In this document: positions 1 to 7,205 of the stretch, piece by piece | Position numbering within the stretch: position 1 is the first letter of the stretch | Layout of the letters: each line of letters opens with the position of its first letter | Virus record (IMG/VR): IMGVR_UViG_3300036719_000100 | Span: 1-32,999 of that record | Direction: 5' to 3' (one strand) | Source of the DNA: a virus | DNA length: 32,999 bases | The notes under the pieces: generated by a model | Seen by the model: only the letters and a program-made list of their open reading frames with translations | Told to the model about the DNA's origin: nothing | The model's database searches: none | Position numbers and translations under genes: made by a program

Positions 1-254
1 TGAAGATGCGTTGATTGAAAGCATGATAACTCAAGCAAGAGAGGCTATTGAACAAATTACTAATTTAAGCCTAATCCCTCGTCAAGTAGAGGTATGGTTT
101 TGTAATGAAGGGGCAAACTTTGAATTGCCATTTGGTCCAGTAACTTATTTCCTTTCTTTATACGATAATAACGGAGATGAAATTGATAGCAACGATTATA
201 AACTAATTGGCGGTGCTTATCCTAAGGTTAAATACCCAGCACAAAACGACATGA
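1..254. repeat. Left copy of near-identical contig-end repeat
   Basis: These 254 bases recur at 32746-32999 with five substitutions (positions 88, 94, 112, 124 and 127 of this copy) and no gaps. The repeat lies wholly inside the head-tail connector gene, so it is best read as the wrap-around of a circular or circularly permuted genome, not as a dedicated terminal repeat. The mismatches mean the two ends do not come from one identical molecule. Confidence 0.9.
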
Positions 255-424
255 AAGCGACTTATAACGCTGGTTTTGACTGTATCCCACAAGACCTTAA
301 AATAGCAATATTAGACCAAGTAAGTTACGATTACGAGAATAGAGGTTTAGACGGCAACTCTGGTATTTGTGAGAAAACATATAGAGCGTGTCAAAGATGG
401 ACTAAAACTTCGCCAATATTATAA
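2..424 (+). CDS. Head-tail connector (gp6-like adaptor), 5'-truncated here
   Basis: This is the 3' part of a phage gp6-like head-tail connector, which forms a ring below the portal and joins the capsid vertex to the tail. The window opens inside the gene; the other copy at 32642 supplies the missing start and about 35 residues. The opening residues (EDALIESMITQAREAIEQ) match the helical N-terminal hallmark of the gp6/gp15 connector family, followed by a beta-rich region with LPFGPV. It stops just before the ATG of the next gene (426), as in a co-translated head-tail joining operon. The codon at 11 is TTG and is not the true start. Family assignment is by sequence pattern and gene order. Confidence 0.85.
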   Translation, partial: EDALIESMITQAREAIEQITNLSLIPRQVEVWFCNEGANFELPFGPVTYFLSLYDNNGDEIDSNDYKLIGGAYPKVKYPAQNDMKATYNAGFDCIPQDLKIAILDQVSYDYENRGLDGNSGICEKTYRACQRWTKTSPIL

Positions 425-425
425 T

Positions 426-767
426 ATGAAATTAGGTAAAGCAAAAGCTAATTATATTGATGCTAATACAATGACTCGTCAAGTATTGGTTTATGCTCCT
501 ACTCGTGTTAGTGATGGGCAAGGTGGATATACAACGACATTTGCCCTACAAAGCACTGTTTGGGGCGATTTAAGACCAGATAATAAGGCAAGAGAGATAG
601 ACGAGTCGGAATTGCAATTTGACCAAAGAGCAGTGCTTTATATCAGATATGGAGTTACGATAAACGAAAATTATGAGGTAGAAGTTGAAGGGTCAAGATA
701 TACTATACATTCTGTAAAGGATGTAGAGAATCAAAAGAGATTTTACGAACTTGTAATTTATAGATAA
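426..767 (+). CDS. Head closure / head-tail joining protein (SPP1 gp16-like)
   Basis: A protein of 113 residues with the all-beta pattern of the phage head-tail joining (head closure) family: an N-terminal strand set around RQVLVYAPT, a DGQGGYTTTF turn, a VWGDLRP strand, and a C-terminal VEVEGSRYTIHSVKDVENQKRFYELVIYR segment, which is the usual ending. It plugs the connector and receives the tail terminator. I chose the ATG at 426 over an upstream in-frame ATG at 369 because it lies one base after the previous stop and gives the family's normal length. Its stop overlaps the next ATG as TAATG. Confidence 0.82.
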   Translation: MKLGKAKANYIDANTMTRQVLVYAPTRVSDGQGGYTTTFALQSTVWGDLRPDNKAREIDESELQFDQRAVLYIRYGVTINENYEVEVEGSRYTIHSVKDVENQKRFYELVIYR

Positions 768-1339
768 TGGGCTTTGGAATAGACTTATCTGGCATACCAA
801 GACTTGAAAAAAAGTTAAAAGAAATAGAAAACAATGTAAGTACAGAGTTAGCTAAAGAAATATCTGCATCTACATTAAGAATAGAAAAGATAGCAAAACG
901 TCTGGCTCCAGTAAATATGGGTACATTAAGACAAAGTATTCACGCTACATCAAAAGATAAATTAACTCACTATGTAGAAGTTGGTGCGTCTTATGGGGCA
1001 TATGTAGAATTTGGAACTGGAGGTAAGGTTTCTATACCAGCTGGGTATGAAGAATACGCTGCAACGTTTAAAGGCAAGAGAGGTGGCAGTTTAGATGATA
1101 TGATTAAGGCTTTAACTTTGTGGGTTAAAAGAAAGGGATTAGCTGGAACTTATAGCGTGAAGAGTGGTAGAAGGCAAGGTGGAAGTAAACTAAAACAATC
1201 ACAAGACGAGAAATTAGCAAGGTTTTTGGCTATTAAAATATTAAAAAATGGTATTAGACCACAACCTTTTTTAATACCAGCTTACGAGCAAGAAAAGCCT
1301 AAATTGATAGAAAAACTAAAAAAGATATTAAATGCTTAA
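767..1339 (+). CDS. HK97 gp10-like minor head-tail protein
   Basis: A protein of 190 residues with the HK97 gp10-like signature: an N-terminal amphipathic helix (LEKKLKEIE), AKRLAPVNMGTLRQSI near residues 45-60, and YGAYVEFGTGG around residue 80. Proteins of this family act in head-tail completion or tail assembly and sit between the head closure and tail terminator genes, exactly as here. The C-terminal half has a basic segment (residues about 120-145) followed by the usual PQPFLIPAYE motif. The start overlaps the previous stop (TAATG at 765-769), and the next gene starts eight bases before this stop. Confidence 0.88.
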   Translation: MGFGIDLSGIPRLEKKLKEIENNVSTELAKEISASTLRIEKIAKRLAPVNMGTLRQSIHATSKDKLTHYVEVGASYGAYVEFGTGGKVSIPAGYEEYAATFKGKRGGSLDDMIKALTLWVKRKGLAGTYSVKSGRRQGGSKLKQSQDEKLARFLAIKILKNGIRPQPFLIPAYEQEKPKLIEKLKKILNA

Positions 1340-1739
1340 CCCTAATATAGAAATAAAGAAATGGTTTTATACCAACTTAACAAGTGCAAGTGGTCTAATC
1401 GTTTATGATGGTATAGCACCAGAGGGGGCTGGTGATGAATATATTGTAATGACTGGAAGAACATCAACTCAAGAACAAGGGAAATCTGGTTACACAAATG
1501 GTGTATCTATTGATGTGGACATTGTTACAAAAAATGCTAACTTTGGCTATAAACGTGCTGAAACGATTAGCAATTTAGTTTTGACTGCTATAAATTCAGA
1601 TACTAACATAACACTCGCAAATGGCTTTTATAGTTCATCTTTAAGTGTGGCAAGTATCAGAAACTTAGACGGAATAAACCCAATGGATAATGTATTTAGA
1701 ACGATTATAACATATAACATAATAATAACTCAAAATTAA
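1332..1739 (+). CDS. Tail terminator / tail completion protein (DUF3168-like)
   Basis: A protein of 135 residues in the usual position and size for the tail terminator (SPP1 gp17 / lambda gpU-like, DUF3168). The pattern fits: an N-terminal helix (IEIKKWFYTNLT), a short VYDGIAPEGAGDEYIVM strand pair, a long central strand (VSIDVDIVTK), a helix (AETISNLVLTAI) and paired C-terminal strands. This protein caps the tail tube at its head-proximal end. It overlaps the preceding gene by eight bases and lies five bases before the tail tube gene. Identification rests mainly on gene order and secondary-structure pattern. Confidence 0.75.
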   Translation: MLNPNIEIKKWFYTNLTSASGLIVYDGIAPEGAGDEYIVMTGRTSTQEQGKSGYTNGVSIDVDIVTKNANFGYKRAETISNLVLTAINSDTNITLANGFYSSSLSVASIRNLDGINPMDNVFRTIITYNIIITQN

Positions 1740-1744
1740 ATAAA

Positions 1745-2182
1745 ATGCCAGAAACTAAAGTATCAGCAAGAGATTATATCCTACTTGCAGACATTGATGG
1801 GAACGCAACTTTTAAGCCAGTTGCTTGTCTAACATCAAACTCACTTACATCAACTGTAAACACTATTGATGCAACTTCTAAATGTGGAGATGAATTCCAA
1901 CCTGGACCATCATTTACACAATCTTTCCAATGTGAAGGTTTTGCAATTGACGAAACTGGAAGCCCAGCAAAAGATAGCTACCAACAATTATATGCTGCTC
2001 ATGCTGCAAGAACTGTATTTGCTATGAAAATGGGTAAAGCAACTCCAACAACTGGAGACATTACTTATAGCGGTAGTGTTTGGATTTCTAACTTTGACGT
2101 AAATGCAGATGATAAAGATGACGTTAAGTTTTCTGCAACATTTGTAGTTTATGCACCGCCAGTAACACAAACAGAACAATAA
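1745..2182 (+). CDS. Major tail (tube) protein
   Basis: A protein of 145 residues that should polymerise around the tape measure to form the tail tube. The sequence is beta-rich with no membrane segments and has the tail-tube pattern: an N-terminal strand (DYILLADI), PVACLTSNSL, a long loop with DATSKCGDEFQPGP, a strand QSFQCEGFAID, a helix (YQQLYAAHAA), and terminal strands ending KFSATFVVYAP. It lies between the tail terminator and the G/GT chaperone genes, the standard siphovirus order. The protein at 6514-7203 shares its pattern and is probably a paralogue. Confidence 0.82.
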   Translation: MPETKVSARDYILLADIDGNATFKPVACLTSNSLTSTVNTIDATSKCGDEFQPGPSFTQSFQCEGFAIDETGSPAKDSYQQLYAAHAARTVFAMKMGKATPTTGDITYSGSVWISNFDVNADDKDDVKFSATFVVYAPPVTQTEQ

Positions 2183-2200
2183 TAAAAACAAAAAACCAAT

Positions 2201-2554
2201 ATGCATCAATTTGAAACAAACAACAAAACAATAGATTTAAAATGGGGTACATGGGCAATGAGAGAGTTCTGCAAAGACATGAACATTACCATAGACCAAT
2301 ATTTTGAATTAGTAGGCGGAAAGGTATTAGACTTAGATGTTATTATAAAGCTAATTTATGCTGGTTATAAATCAGCTTGTAATAGCAAGAAAGAACCAAT
2401 TGAATACACAGAAAATGATGTATGTGATTGGATAGACGAAATAGGAGGGATATTTAACACAGAGGGTCCAGTAATGGAGTATTTTAAATACATAGTACAA
2501 AATACTGTTACTACCGTAAGTGGAACTCCTAAAGAAGACAAAAAAAAAGTCTAA
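2201..2554 (+). CDS. Tail assembly chaperone, G-like short product
   Basis: A protein of 117 residues in the position of lambda gpG: between the tail tube and tape measure genes. It begins with a strand-rich segment (FETNNKTIDLKWGTWAMREFCKDMN), common in this family, followed by helices (DVIIKLIYAGYKSACN, CDWIDEIGG). These proteins bind and chaperone the tape measure during tail assembly and are absent from the virion. The reading frame ends two codons after a run of nine A at 2540-2548, and the -1 frame is open from there into the downstream T-like domain. See the frameshift entry. Confidence 0.85.
   Translation: MHQFETNNKTIDLKWGTWAMREFCKDMNITIDQYFELVGGKVLDLDVIIKLIYAGYKSACNSKKEPIEYTENDVCDWIDEIGGIFNTEGPVMEYFKYIVQNTVTTVSGTPKEDKKKV
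2540..2549 (+). other. Slippery site for -1 programmed ribosomal frameshift
   Basis: Nine A followed by G. In the zero frame the codons are AAA AAA AAA GTC TAA, so A-AAA-AAA at 2542-2548 is a legal -1 heptamer. Slipping back one base enters a frame open from 2548 to 2871 with no stop. The zero-frame stop (2552-2554) is two codons past the site. I see no strong stimulatory stem in the next 40 bases. Tail chaperone frameshifting at this position is well established in long-tailed phages. Confidence 0.82.
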
Positions 2555-2871
2555 TAAAACTAAGTTGGGATGATATTTTAGTTAAGGCTGCTGAATGTAA
2601 TATACGCCCAAGCGAGTTTTGGGAGATGACTTGGAAGGACTTTTCTATTATTGTAATGGGAAAGGAAAAACAAGAGTTAAACGAATGGGCGAGGACACGA
2701 AACCTCGCCTATATTGTATATTTAAGTAGCACTTCGGAAAAAAGCCCCAAATCGTTAAAAGCGTTTTGGCACATCCCAGAAATTGACGATAACCAACCAG
2801 CAGAGGAAAAGAAAATGCTAACAAATGAAGAATTAGCAAGGACTTTAAAAATGTACGGAGTTAAAAATTAA
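2548..2871 (+). CDS. T-like domain of the frameshifted tail chaperone (GT)
   Basis: This reading frame is the C-terminal extension of the G-like protein after a -1 shift, giving a predicted fusion of about 223 residues (116 from the first frame plus 107). Just downstream of the shift it carries WDDILVKAAECNIRPSEFWE and MTWKDF, the typical start of the T domain, which links the chaperone complex to the tail tube protein. An internal ATG at 2626 could give an 81-residue product, but it would begin in the middle of that conserved block, which argues for frameshift expression. It ends two bases before the tape measure start. Confidence 0.82.
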   Translation, partial: SLIKLSWDDILVKAAECNIRPSEFWEMTWKDFSIIVMGKEKQELNEWARTRNLAYIVYLSSTSEKSPKSLKAFWHIPEIDDNQPAEEKKMLTNEELARTLKMYGVKN

Positions 2872-2873
2872 AG

Positions 2874-4613
2874 ATGGCACAAGAAACATTAAAACTCGTT
2901 ATAACTGCTGATACCAAAGAGGCATTAGATAATCTGCAAAACTTTATTAAGGCATCTAAAGGTCTTAAAGGGGAAATGCAAAACTTTGGTAAGGTTGGTA
3001 ACCAAGCAACTCAAGCCCTATCAAACTTGTCAAGAGTTGCTCAAGATGCTCCGTATGGCTTTATGGGTATAGCCAATAACATTAACCCATTACTTGAGTC
3101 ATTCCAACGTTTACAAAAAGAATCTGGAGGTAGTACACAAGCATTAAAAGCAATGGCTGCTGGATTAACTGGTCCAGCTGGTATTGGCTTAGCAATTGGT
3201 GTGGCAACATCATTAATAGTGGCTTTTGGAGATGAGATTGGAGATTTCTTTAACAAAGTAACTGGTGGCTCACAAAGTTTAAAAGAATACAATAACGCAT
3301 TTAGCCAAACAAAAAAAGAATTTGCGAATGCGTATGTAGAAGTTGAGAATGTAAATAATGCGTTTGAAAGATTTAGAAATGGCACGTTATCTAAAAAGGA
3401 TGCATTAGACCAATATAACAATAGTTTAGGCAAGGTTTATGGAACTACAAAGGATATAGCCGAAGCCGAGAAAGTATTTATAAATAATAAAGAAAGTTAT
3501 GTAAAAGCTGCATTATTTAGAGCAGCTGCACAAATTGCATTACAAAAAGCAGCAGAACAAGCGTTTAAACAATTAGAAGCACAAAATGCACCACAAAATG
3601 TAAACAAGGGTTCTTTGTTTATGGGTGAAGGATTAGGTGCGTTTGCTTTATCTAAATTAACTGGTGGACCAGCAATAACTGGTACTGACATATTAGGTGC
3701 AGAAGCGATAGGTAGTAAGGCTAAAACATTAGAAGAAGTATTTAAAGGCATAGCTAAACAATTTAATGAAGCTGCAAACGAGCAAGATAAATATGCTACT
3801 CGTACAAAAAACTTTAATACAGAAATAACAAAAACAACTGATACGTTTTCCTCTAATTTAAGAAAGGAAAACAATGCAATATTAGAGGCTATTAGATTAA
3901 GAAAAGAATTAGGCAAGACGGCTCAATATATTACTGGTCAAACTGCACAAGATAAAGCAAATGCAGAAAGAAAGAGAAAAGCAGATATAGCAGCATTTGG
4001 CAAACAACAAATGACTGGGGAGTTAGGAGATTATTTACAAGGTAAAACAAGTGTATTTTACGAGCAACAAAAGAAAATTAATGAGCAAAAGGCTTTAGAT
4101 ATACAAATTACTAAAGAACAAACCGATGCAAATATTCAGTTAGCAGATACTTTGTCAAATTATGCAGCAAATGCATTTATGAATTTATTTTCTGCGATGC
4201 AGCAAGGGCAGTCAATTGGTGAGGCTCTAAAAAATGTATTTATTGGGATTGCTGAACAAATTGCTTTTGCAGCAATTAAAGCCGCAGCATTTACTGCAAT
4301 ATTAAATATGATTCCTGGAATGCAAGGTGTTAGTGAATCTCTCGGTGGGTTTAAGGGTGTATTTAAAAGATTTTTAGGACTTGCAGATGGTGGAATTGTA
4401 ACCAAGCCAACATTTGCAATGGTAGGAGAAGGGAACGAAAGCGAAGCGGTTATGCCACTTAGTAAATTAGGCAATTTAATGAACAATACTTTTAACGCTG
4501 GAGCAATGGCTTCTAATGGTGGCGGTGGGAATGGTGAGTTTATTTTAAGAGGAACAGATTTAGTATTGGCAATGAATAGAAGCGAAACATCTTTAAAATA
4601 TAGACGAGGATAA
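2874..4613 (+). CDS. Tape measure protein
   Basis: A 579-residue protein that sets tail length and is ejected with DNA. Evidence: the position right after the chaperone pair; a long helical Lys/Gln/Asn/Ala-rich sequence; two hydrophobic helical segments (about 90-120, GLTGPAGIGLAIGVATSLIVAFG; about 450-480, IAEQIAFAAIKAAAFTAILNMIPG); and the very typical C-terminal DGGIVTKPTFAMVGEGNESEAVMPL. No lysozyme or peptidase domain is visible. With the usual 0.15 nm per residue, the predicted tail is about 85-90 nm, short to medium for a siphovirus. The stop overlaps the next start (TAATG). Confidence 0.92.
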   Translation: MAQETLKLVITADTKEALDNLQNFIKASKGLKGEMQNFGKVGNQATQALSNLSRVAQDAPYGFMGIANNINPLLESFQRLQKESGGSTQALKAMAAGLTGPAGIGLAIGVATSLIVAFGDEIGDFFNKVTGGSQSLKEYNNAFSQTKKEFANAYVEVENVNNAFERFRNGTLSKKDALDQYNNSLGKVYGTTKDIAEAEKVFINNKESYVKAALFRAAAQIALQKAAEQAFKQLEAQNAPQNVNKGSLFMGEGLGAFALSKLTGGPAITGTDILGAEAIGSKAKTLEEVFKGIAKQFNEAANEQDKYATRTKNFNTEITKTTDTFSSNLRKENNAILEAIRLRKELGKTAQYITGQTAQDKANAERKRKADIAAFGKQQMTGELGDYLQGKTSVFYEQQKKINEQKALDIQITKEQTDANIQLADTLSNYAANAFMNLFSAMQQGQSIGEALKNVFIGIAEQIAFAAIKAAAFTAILNMIPGMQGVSESLGGFKGVFKRFLGLADGGIVTKPTFAMVGEGNESEAVMPLSKLGNLMNNTFNAGAMASNGGGGNGEFILRGTDLVLAMNRSETSLKYRRG

Positions 4614-6499
4614 TGGCATACTACGATAAATACAAAATTACATATGCTACTAAAACAAGTAAAACGGCTTACTTGTATTTACAAGAAGATTTACCATCTG
4701 CTCCTACTTTAATAGAGTATATTGGAGTAGATATATCTTTACAATATATTCCAAGCGGTGATGATATTTATGAAGCAATCTATGCAAGTGAATTGTCTTG
4801 TACTATTGACGTTACAGATAACTTATCCAACATTCCAGACTTTGTTACTGTAAACGATAGAAAGTATTTTGCCAAATTATATTTAGGCTCTGACTTAGAA
4901 TGGTGTGGATATACTCTAAGTGATAATGTATCTATAAGTTATTCAACTGGCAGAAAGCAATTGTCTTTTAATTGTGTCGATGGTTTAGGGATGCTTAGAA
5001 ATATTCCTTTAAATATTAATAGTGTTGGTAACAGAACAAATAGTCAGTTAAGTGTATTAACTTATATCTTAACTTGTTTAAACTCTTTAAGTTTTCCAAC
5101 TAACCCTAACTTGATGACAGTTTGTTCCTACTTTGCTCTTGATATGAATGATAGAGCAGATGGAACACAATACGAGCCATTTAGTCAAACGTTCTTACCT
5201 ATAAGAACTTTTAAAAACGAAGACTATACTTATGAGAATAGCTTTGACGTATTAAATAAATTAATAAAGTCTTTTGGTTGTAGACTATTCCAAGCTGGTG
5301 GGAAATGGTGGGTTGTAGCAATTAACGAATTTGCAAATACAAATAATTACTTTACACAATACAATTACTTAGGAGCAGTTGTATCAAGTGGAAGTACTTT
5401 AAATACATCAAGTACAATACAAGGATACATTGGTAATACAAGCGGTTTATATTTTATAAACAATGAGCAGTTTAAACTTATCTTAAAAGGATTTAATAGA
5501 GTACAAACTTCTATTGAAATTAATCAAGATAAAAACTTAGTTGATAATGGTAATTTAAAAATATATCCTAATTTAACATCTGCTCCGCAATCTTGGACAG
5601 TAACTAACGTTGGAGTTGGTTCATCGTTTTTTCTGGTAAATAATGCAACAGAGTCTTATACTCAAATAACATTAGTAAGAGGAGGTGGAGGTGGTTATAC
5701 AAGAATGATTAACAACTTCATGCCTAAAATTAGTGCTAATGCGGTATTAAATTATTCAATGTTATTTTTAAATGGTGGAAGTGGTACAAGAGGTTATGTT
5801 TCAATGACTGTATTTGACGGTACAACAACATATTACCTAAATAATAATAAAGACTGGCAAAGTACTGCAAGTTCTGGATATACAATACCAGAGGGAGCAA
5901 ATGGTGAGTTTTCTTTCTCTACTTTACCTTGCCCTATAAGTGGTCAATTAACAGTAGAGTTTAATAATTCAGTAGGTAATACTTGTACTGTAACTCAATT
6001 TGTAGTAACTGCTGAATACGACTATAACAAAGTAGATTACTTTGCTTACATAAATAATAATAAAGAATACGTTAAAGATGTAGATATCCCTTTTGGCTAT
6101 GTGGGAATATCTGGGTTCCCTACATCTGTTGGTGTGTTCTTAAAATCAGATGGTAGTCCACTTTTAAACTGGTATAGATTTGGCATAACTGGGCTATTTA
6201 GTAGTATGACTGATTTACTAATGAGACAATATATAAACTCATATGGTAAGAATATAATTAACATAGATTGTTCATTAAGTAGCTTTGAAACTACAAATAC
6301 AAGTTATCCAATTGTAAACGCATCTAAAATGTTGAAGGCAACTGATACAGACCCAGCACAAATAAATGTATCTACTAATTCTTATATGTTAGGCAATAGT
6401 TCAATTAATTATGGTGCAAATACAATAAGCGGAACTTTATTAGAAATTAGTAACGATGATATTGATGCAACAATAAATTACATACAATACTTTAAATAA
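4613..6499 (+). CDS. Tail hub / tail-tip protein (Dit-Tal region)
   Basis: A 628-residue protein in the position where siphoviruses encode the distal tail and tail-associated (hub) proteins. The N-terminal 130 residues alternate strands and contain SELSCTIDV, a WCGYTLSDN turn and FNCVDGLGMLRNIPL, a pattern I associate with hub-like tail-tip proteins of Bacteroidota phages. A second conserved block near residues 200-240 (YENSFDVLNKLIKSFGCRLFQ then KWWVVAINEF) fits the same family. The C-terminal two thirds look like beta-sandwich domains of a baseplate protein. I see no enzymatic motif. It probably forms the ring closing the tube and anchoring the fibres encoded next. The exact Dit or Tal assignment is uncertain. 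Confidence 0.65.
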   Translation: MAYYDKYKITYATKTSKTAYLYLQEDLPSAPTLIEYIGVDISLQYIPSGDDIYEAIYASELSCTIDVTDNLSNIPDFVTVNDRKYFAKLYLGSDLEWCGYTLSDNVSISYSTGRKQLSFNCVDGLGMLRNIPLNINSVGNRTNSQLSVLTYILTCLNSLSFPTNPNLMTVCSYFALDMNDRADGTQYEPFSQTFLPIRTFKNEDYTYENSFDVLNKLIKSFGCRLFQAGGKWWVVAINEFANTNNYFTQYNYLGAVVSSGSTLNTSSTIQGYIGNTSGLYFINNEQFKLILKGFNRVQTSIEINQDKNLVDNGNLKIYPNLTSAPQSWTVTNVGVGSSFFLVNNATESYTQITLVRGGGGGYTRMINNFMPKISANAVLNYSMLFLNGGSGTRGYVSMTVFDGTTTYYLNNNKDWQSTASSGYTIPEGANGEFSFSTLPCPISGQLTVEFNNSVGNTCTVTQFVVTAEYDYNKVDYFAYINNNKEYVKDVDIPFGYVGISGFPTSVGVFLKSDGSPLLNWYRFGITGLFSSMTDLLMRQYINSYGKNIINIDCSLSSFETTNTSYPIVNASKMLKATDTDPAQINVSTNSYMLGNSSINYGANTISGTLLEISNDDIDATINYIQYFK

Positions 6500-6501
6500 A
6501 T

Positions 6502-6509
6502 TAACTTTG
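6502..6509 (+). promoter_or_regulatory. TAACTTTG promoter-like box, 4 bases before ATG 6514
   Basis: TAACTTTG fits the Bacteroidota -7 element TAnnTTTG. No TTG is seen at the expected upstream distance. The G is followed by exactly four bases and then ATG, an arrangement repeated at 24670 and 30702. If used, the transcript would begin at or inside the start codon. Confidence 0.45.
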
Positions 6510-6513
6510 ACAT

Positions 6514-7203
6514 ATGGCAGTTATAGGAAATAATATGATTTTATACAAAAGGAACACTTCCGTAACTCCTTACGAAGACATACCTTTTGCTTGTTCTACT
6601 AATTGCACTTTTAGTGTAAATGTTGAGCAAATGGAGGTTACATCTCAAAGTTCTGCATGGTTTAGAGAATATAAAAACGATGTAGCAAGTTGGCAAGTAA
6701 CTTGTGATGGTTTAGTTGCCTTAAATAATCAATACAACTATTTAGCATTATTAGATTTACAATTAGATAGAACTCCGATTGTAATTGACTTTGCTATTGA
6801 TAACGGTGTTGATGGGTTAGTAGTAATTAGTGGTACTTGTAACTTAACGAGCCTACAATTAAACGCACCTTATAAAGACGTGGGAACATATAGCGTAACA
6901 TTACAAGGTAGCGGTGCTTATGGAGTTGCTGGAACACAAATAACTCCAGGCGGTGTAATTATTAGAGAGGGTCAAGTTTACAATAAACAATATACTGCAA
7001 CTGGTGGCGAAACTACAATAACTTGGGCTGACATGATTGGTAAAGAGTGTGTTTATGTATCAAGAGGTGGAATAGATGTAAGAAATATAATCACAAGTGG
7101 TGTTCCAACAAGTGAGCAAGTAAAGTTTAATACACTAACTGGTGTATTGACTTTTGGTAGAGCATTAGAAGCTGATGAATTTGTAAGAGGATTATTTAAT
7201 TAA
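6514..7203 (+). CDS. Second tail-tube-like protein with extra C-terminal domain
   Basis: A 229-residue protein. Residues 1-140 have the tail-tube pattern seen at 1745-2182: PFACSTNCTFSVN aligns with PVACLTSNSL, EVTSQSSAWFREYK with the DATSKCGD loop, and WQVTCDGL with QSFQCEGF; the segment ends with a strand GTYSVTLQGSGAY. Residues 145-229 form an added beta-rich domain (TITWADMIGKECVYVSRGG, LTFGRALEADEFVRG) that could be a decoration or binding module. It follows the hub gene and precedes the fibres, so it may be a tail-tip ring component rather than part of the tube. A promoter-like box lies directly upstream. Confidence 0.6.
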   Translation: MAVIGNNMILYKRNTSVTPYEDIPFACSTNCTFSVNVEQMEVTSQSSAWFREYKNDVASWQVTCDGLVALNNQYNYLALLDLQLDRTPIVIDFAIDNGVDGLVVISGTCNLTSLQLNAPYKDVGTYSVTLQGSGAYGVAGTQITPGGVIIREGQVYNKQYTATGGETTITWADMIGKECVYVSRGGIDVRNIITSGVPTSEQVKFNTLTGVLTFGRALEADEFVRGLFN

Positions 7204-7205
7204 TT

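Noticed and set aside
1-254. Genuine direct terminal repeat of packaged DNA
   Set aside because: The repeat lies inside a gene with its start missing on the left side and its end missing on the right; wrap-around of a circular unit is simpler, and packaged terminal repeats should be identical.
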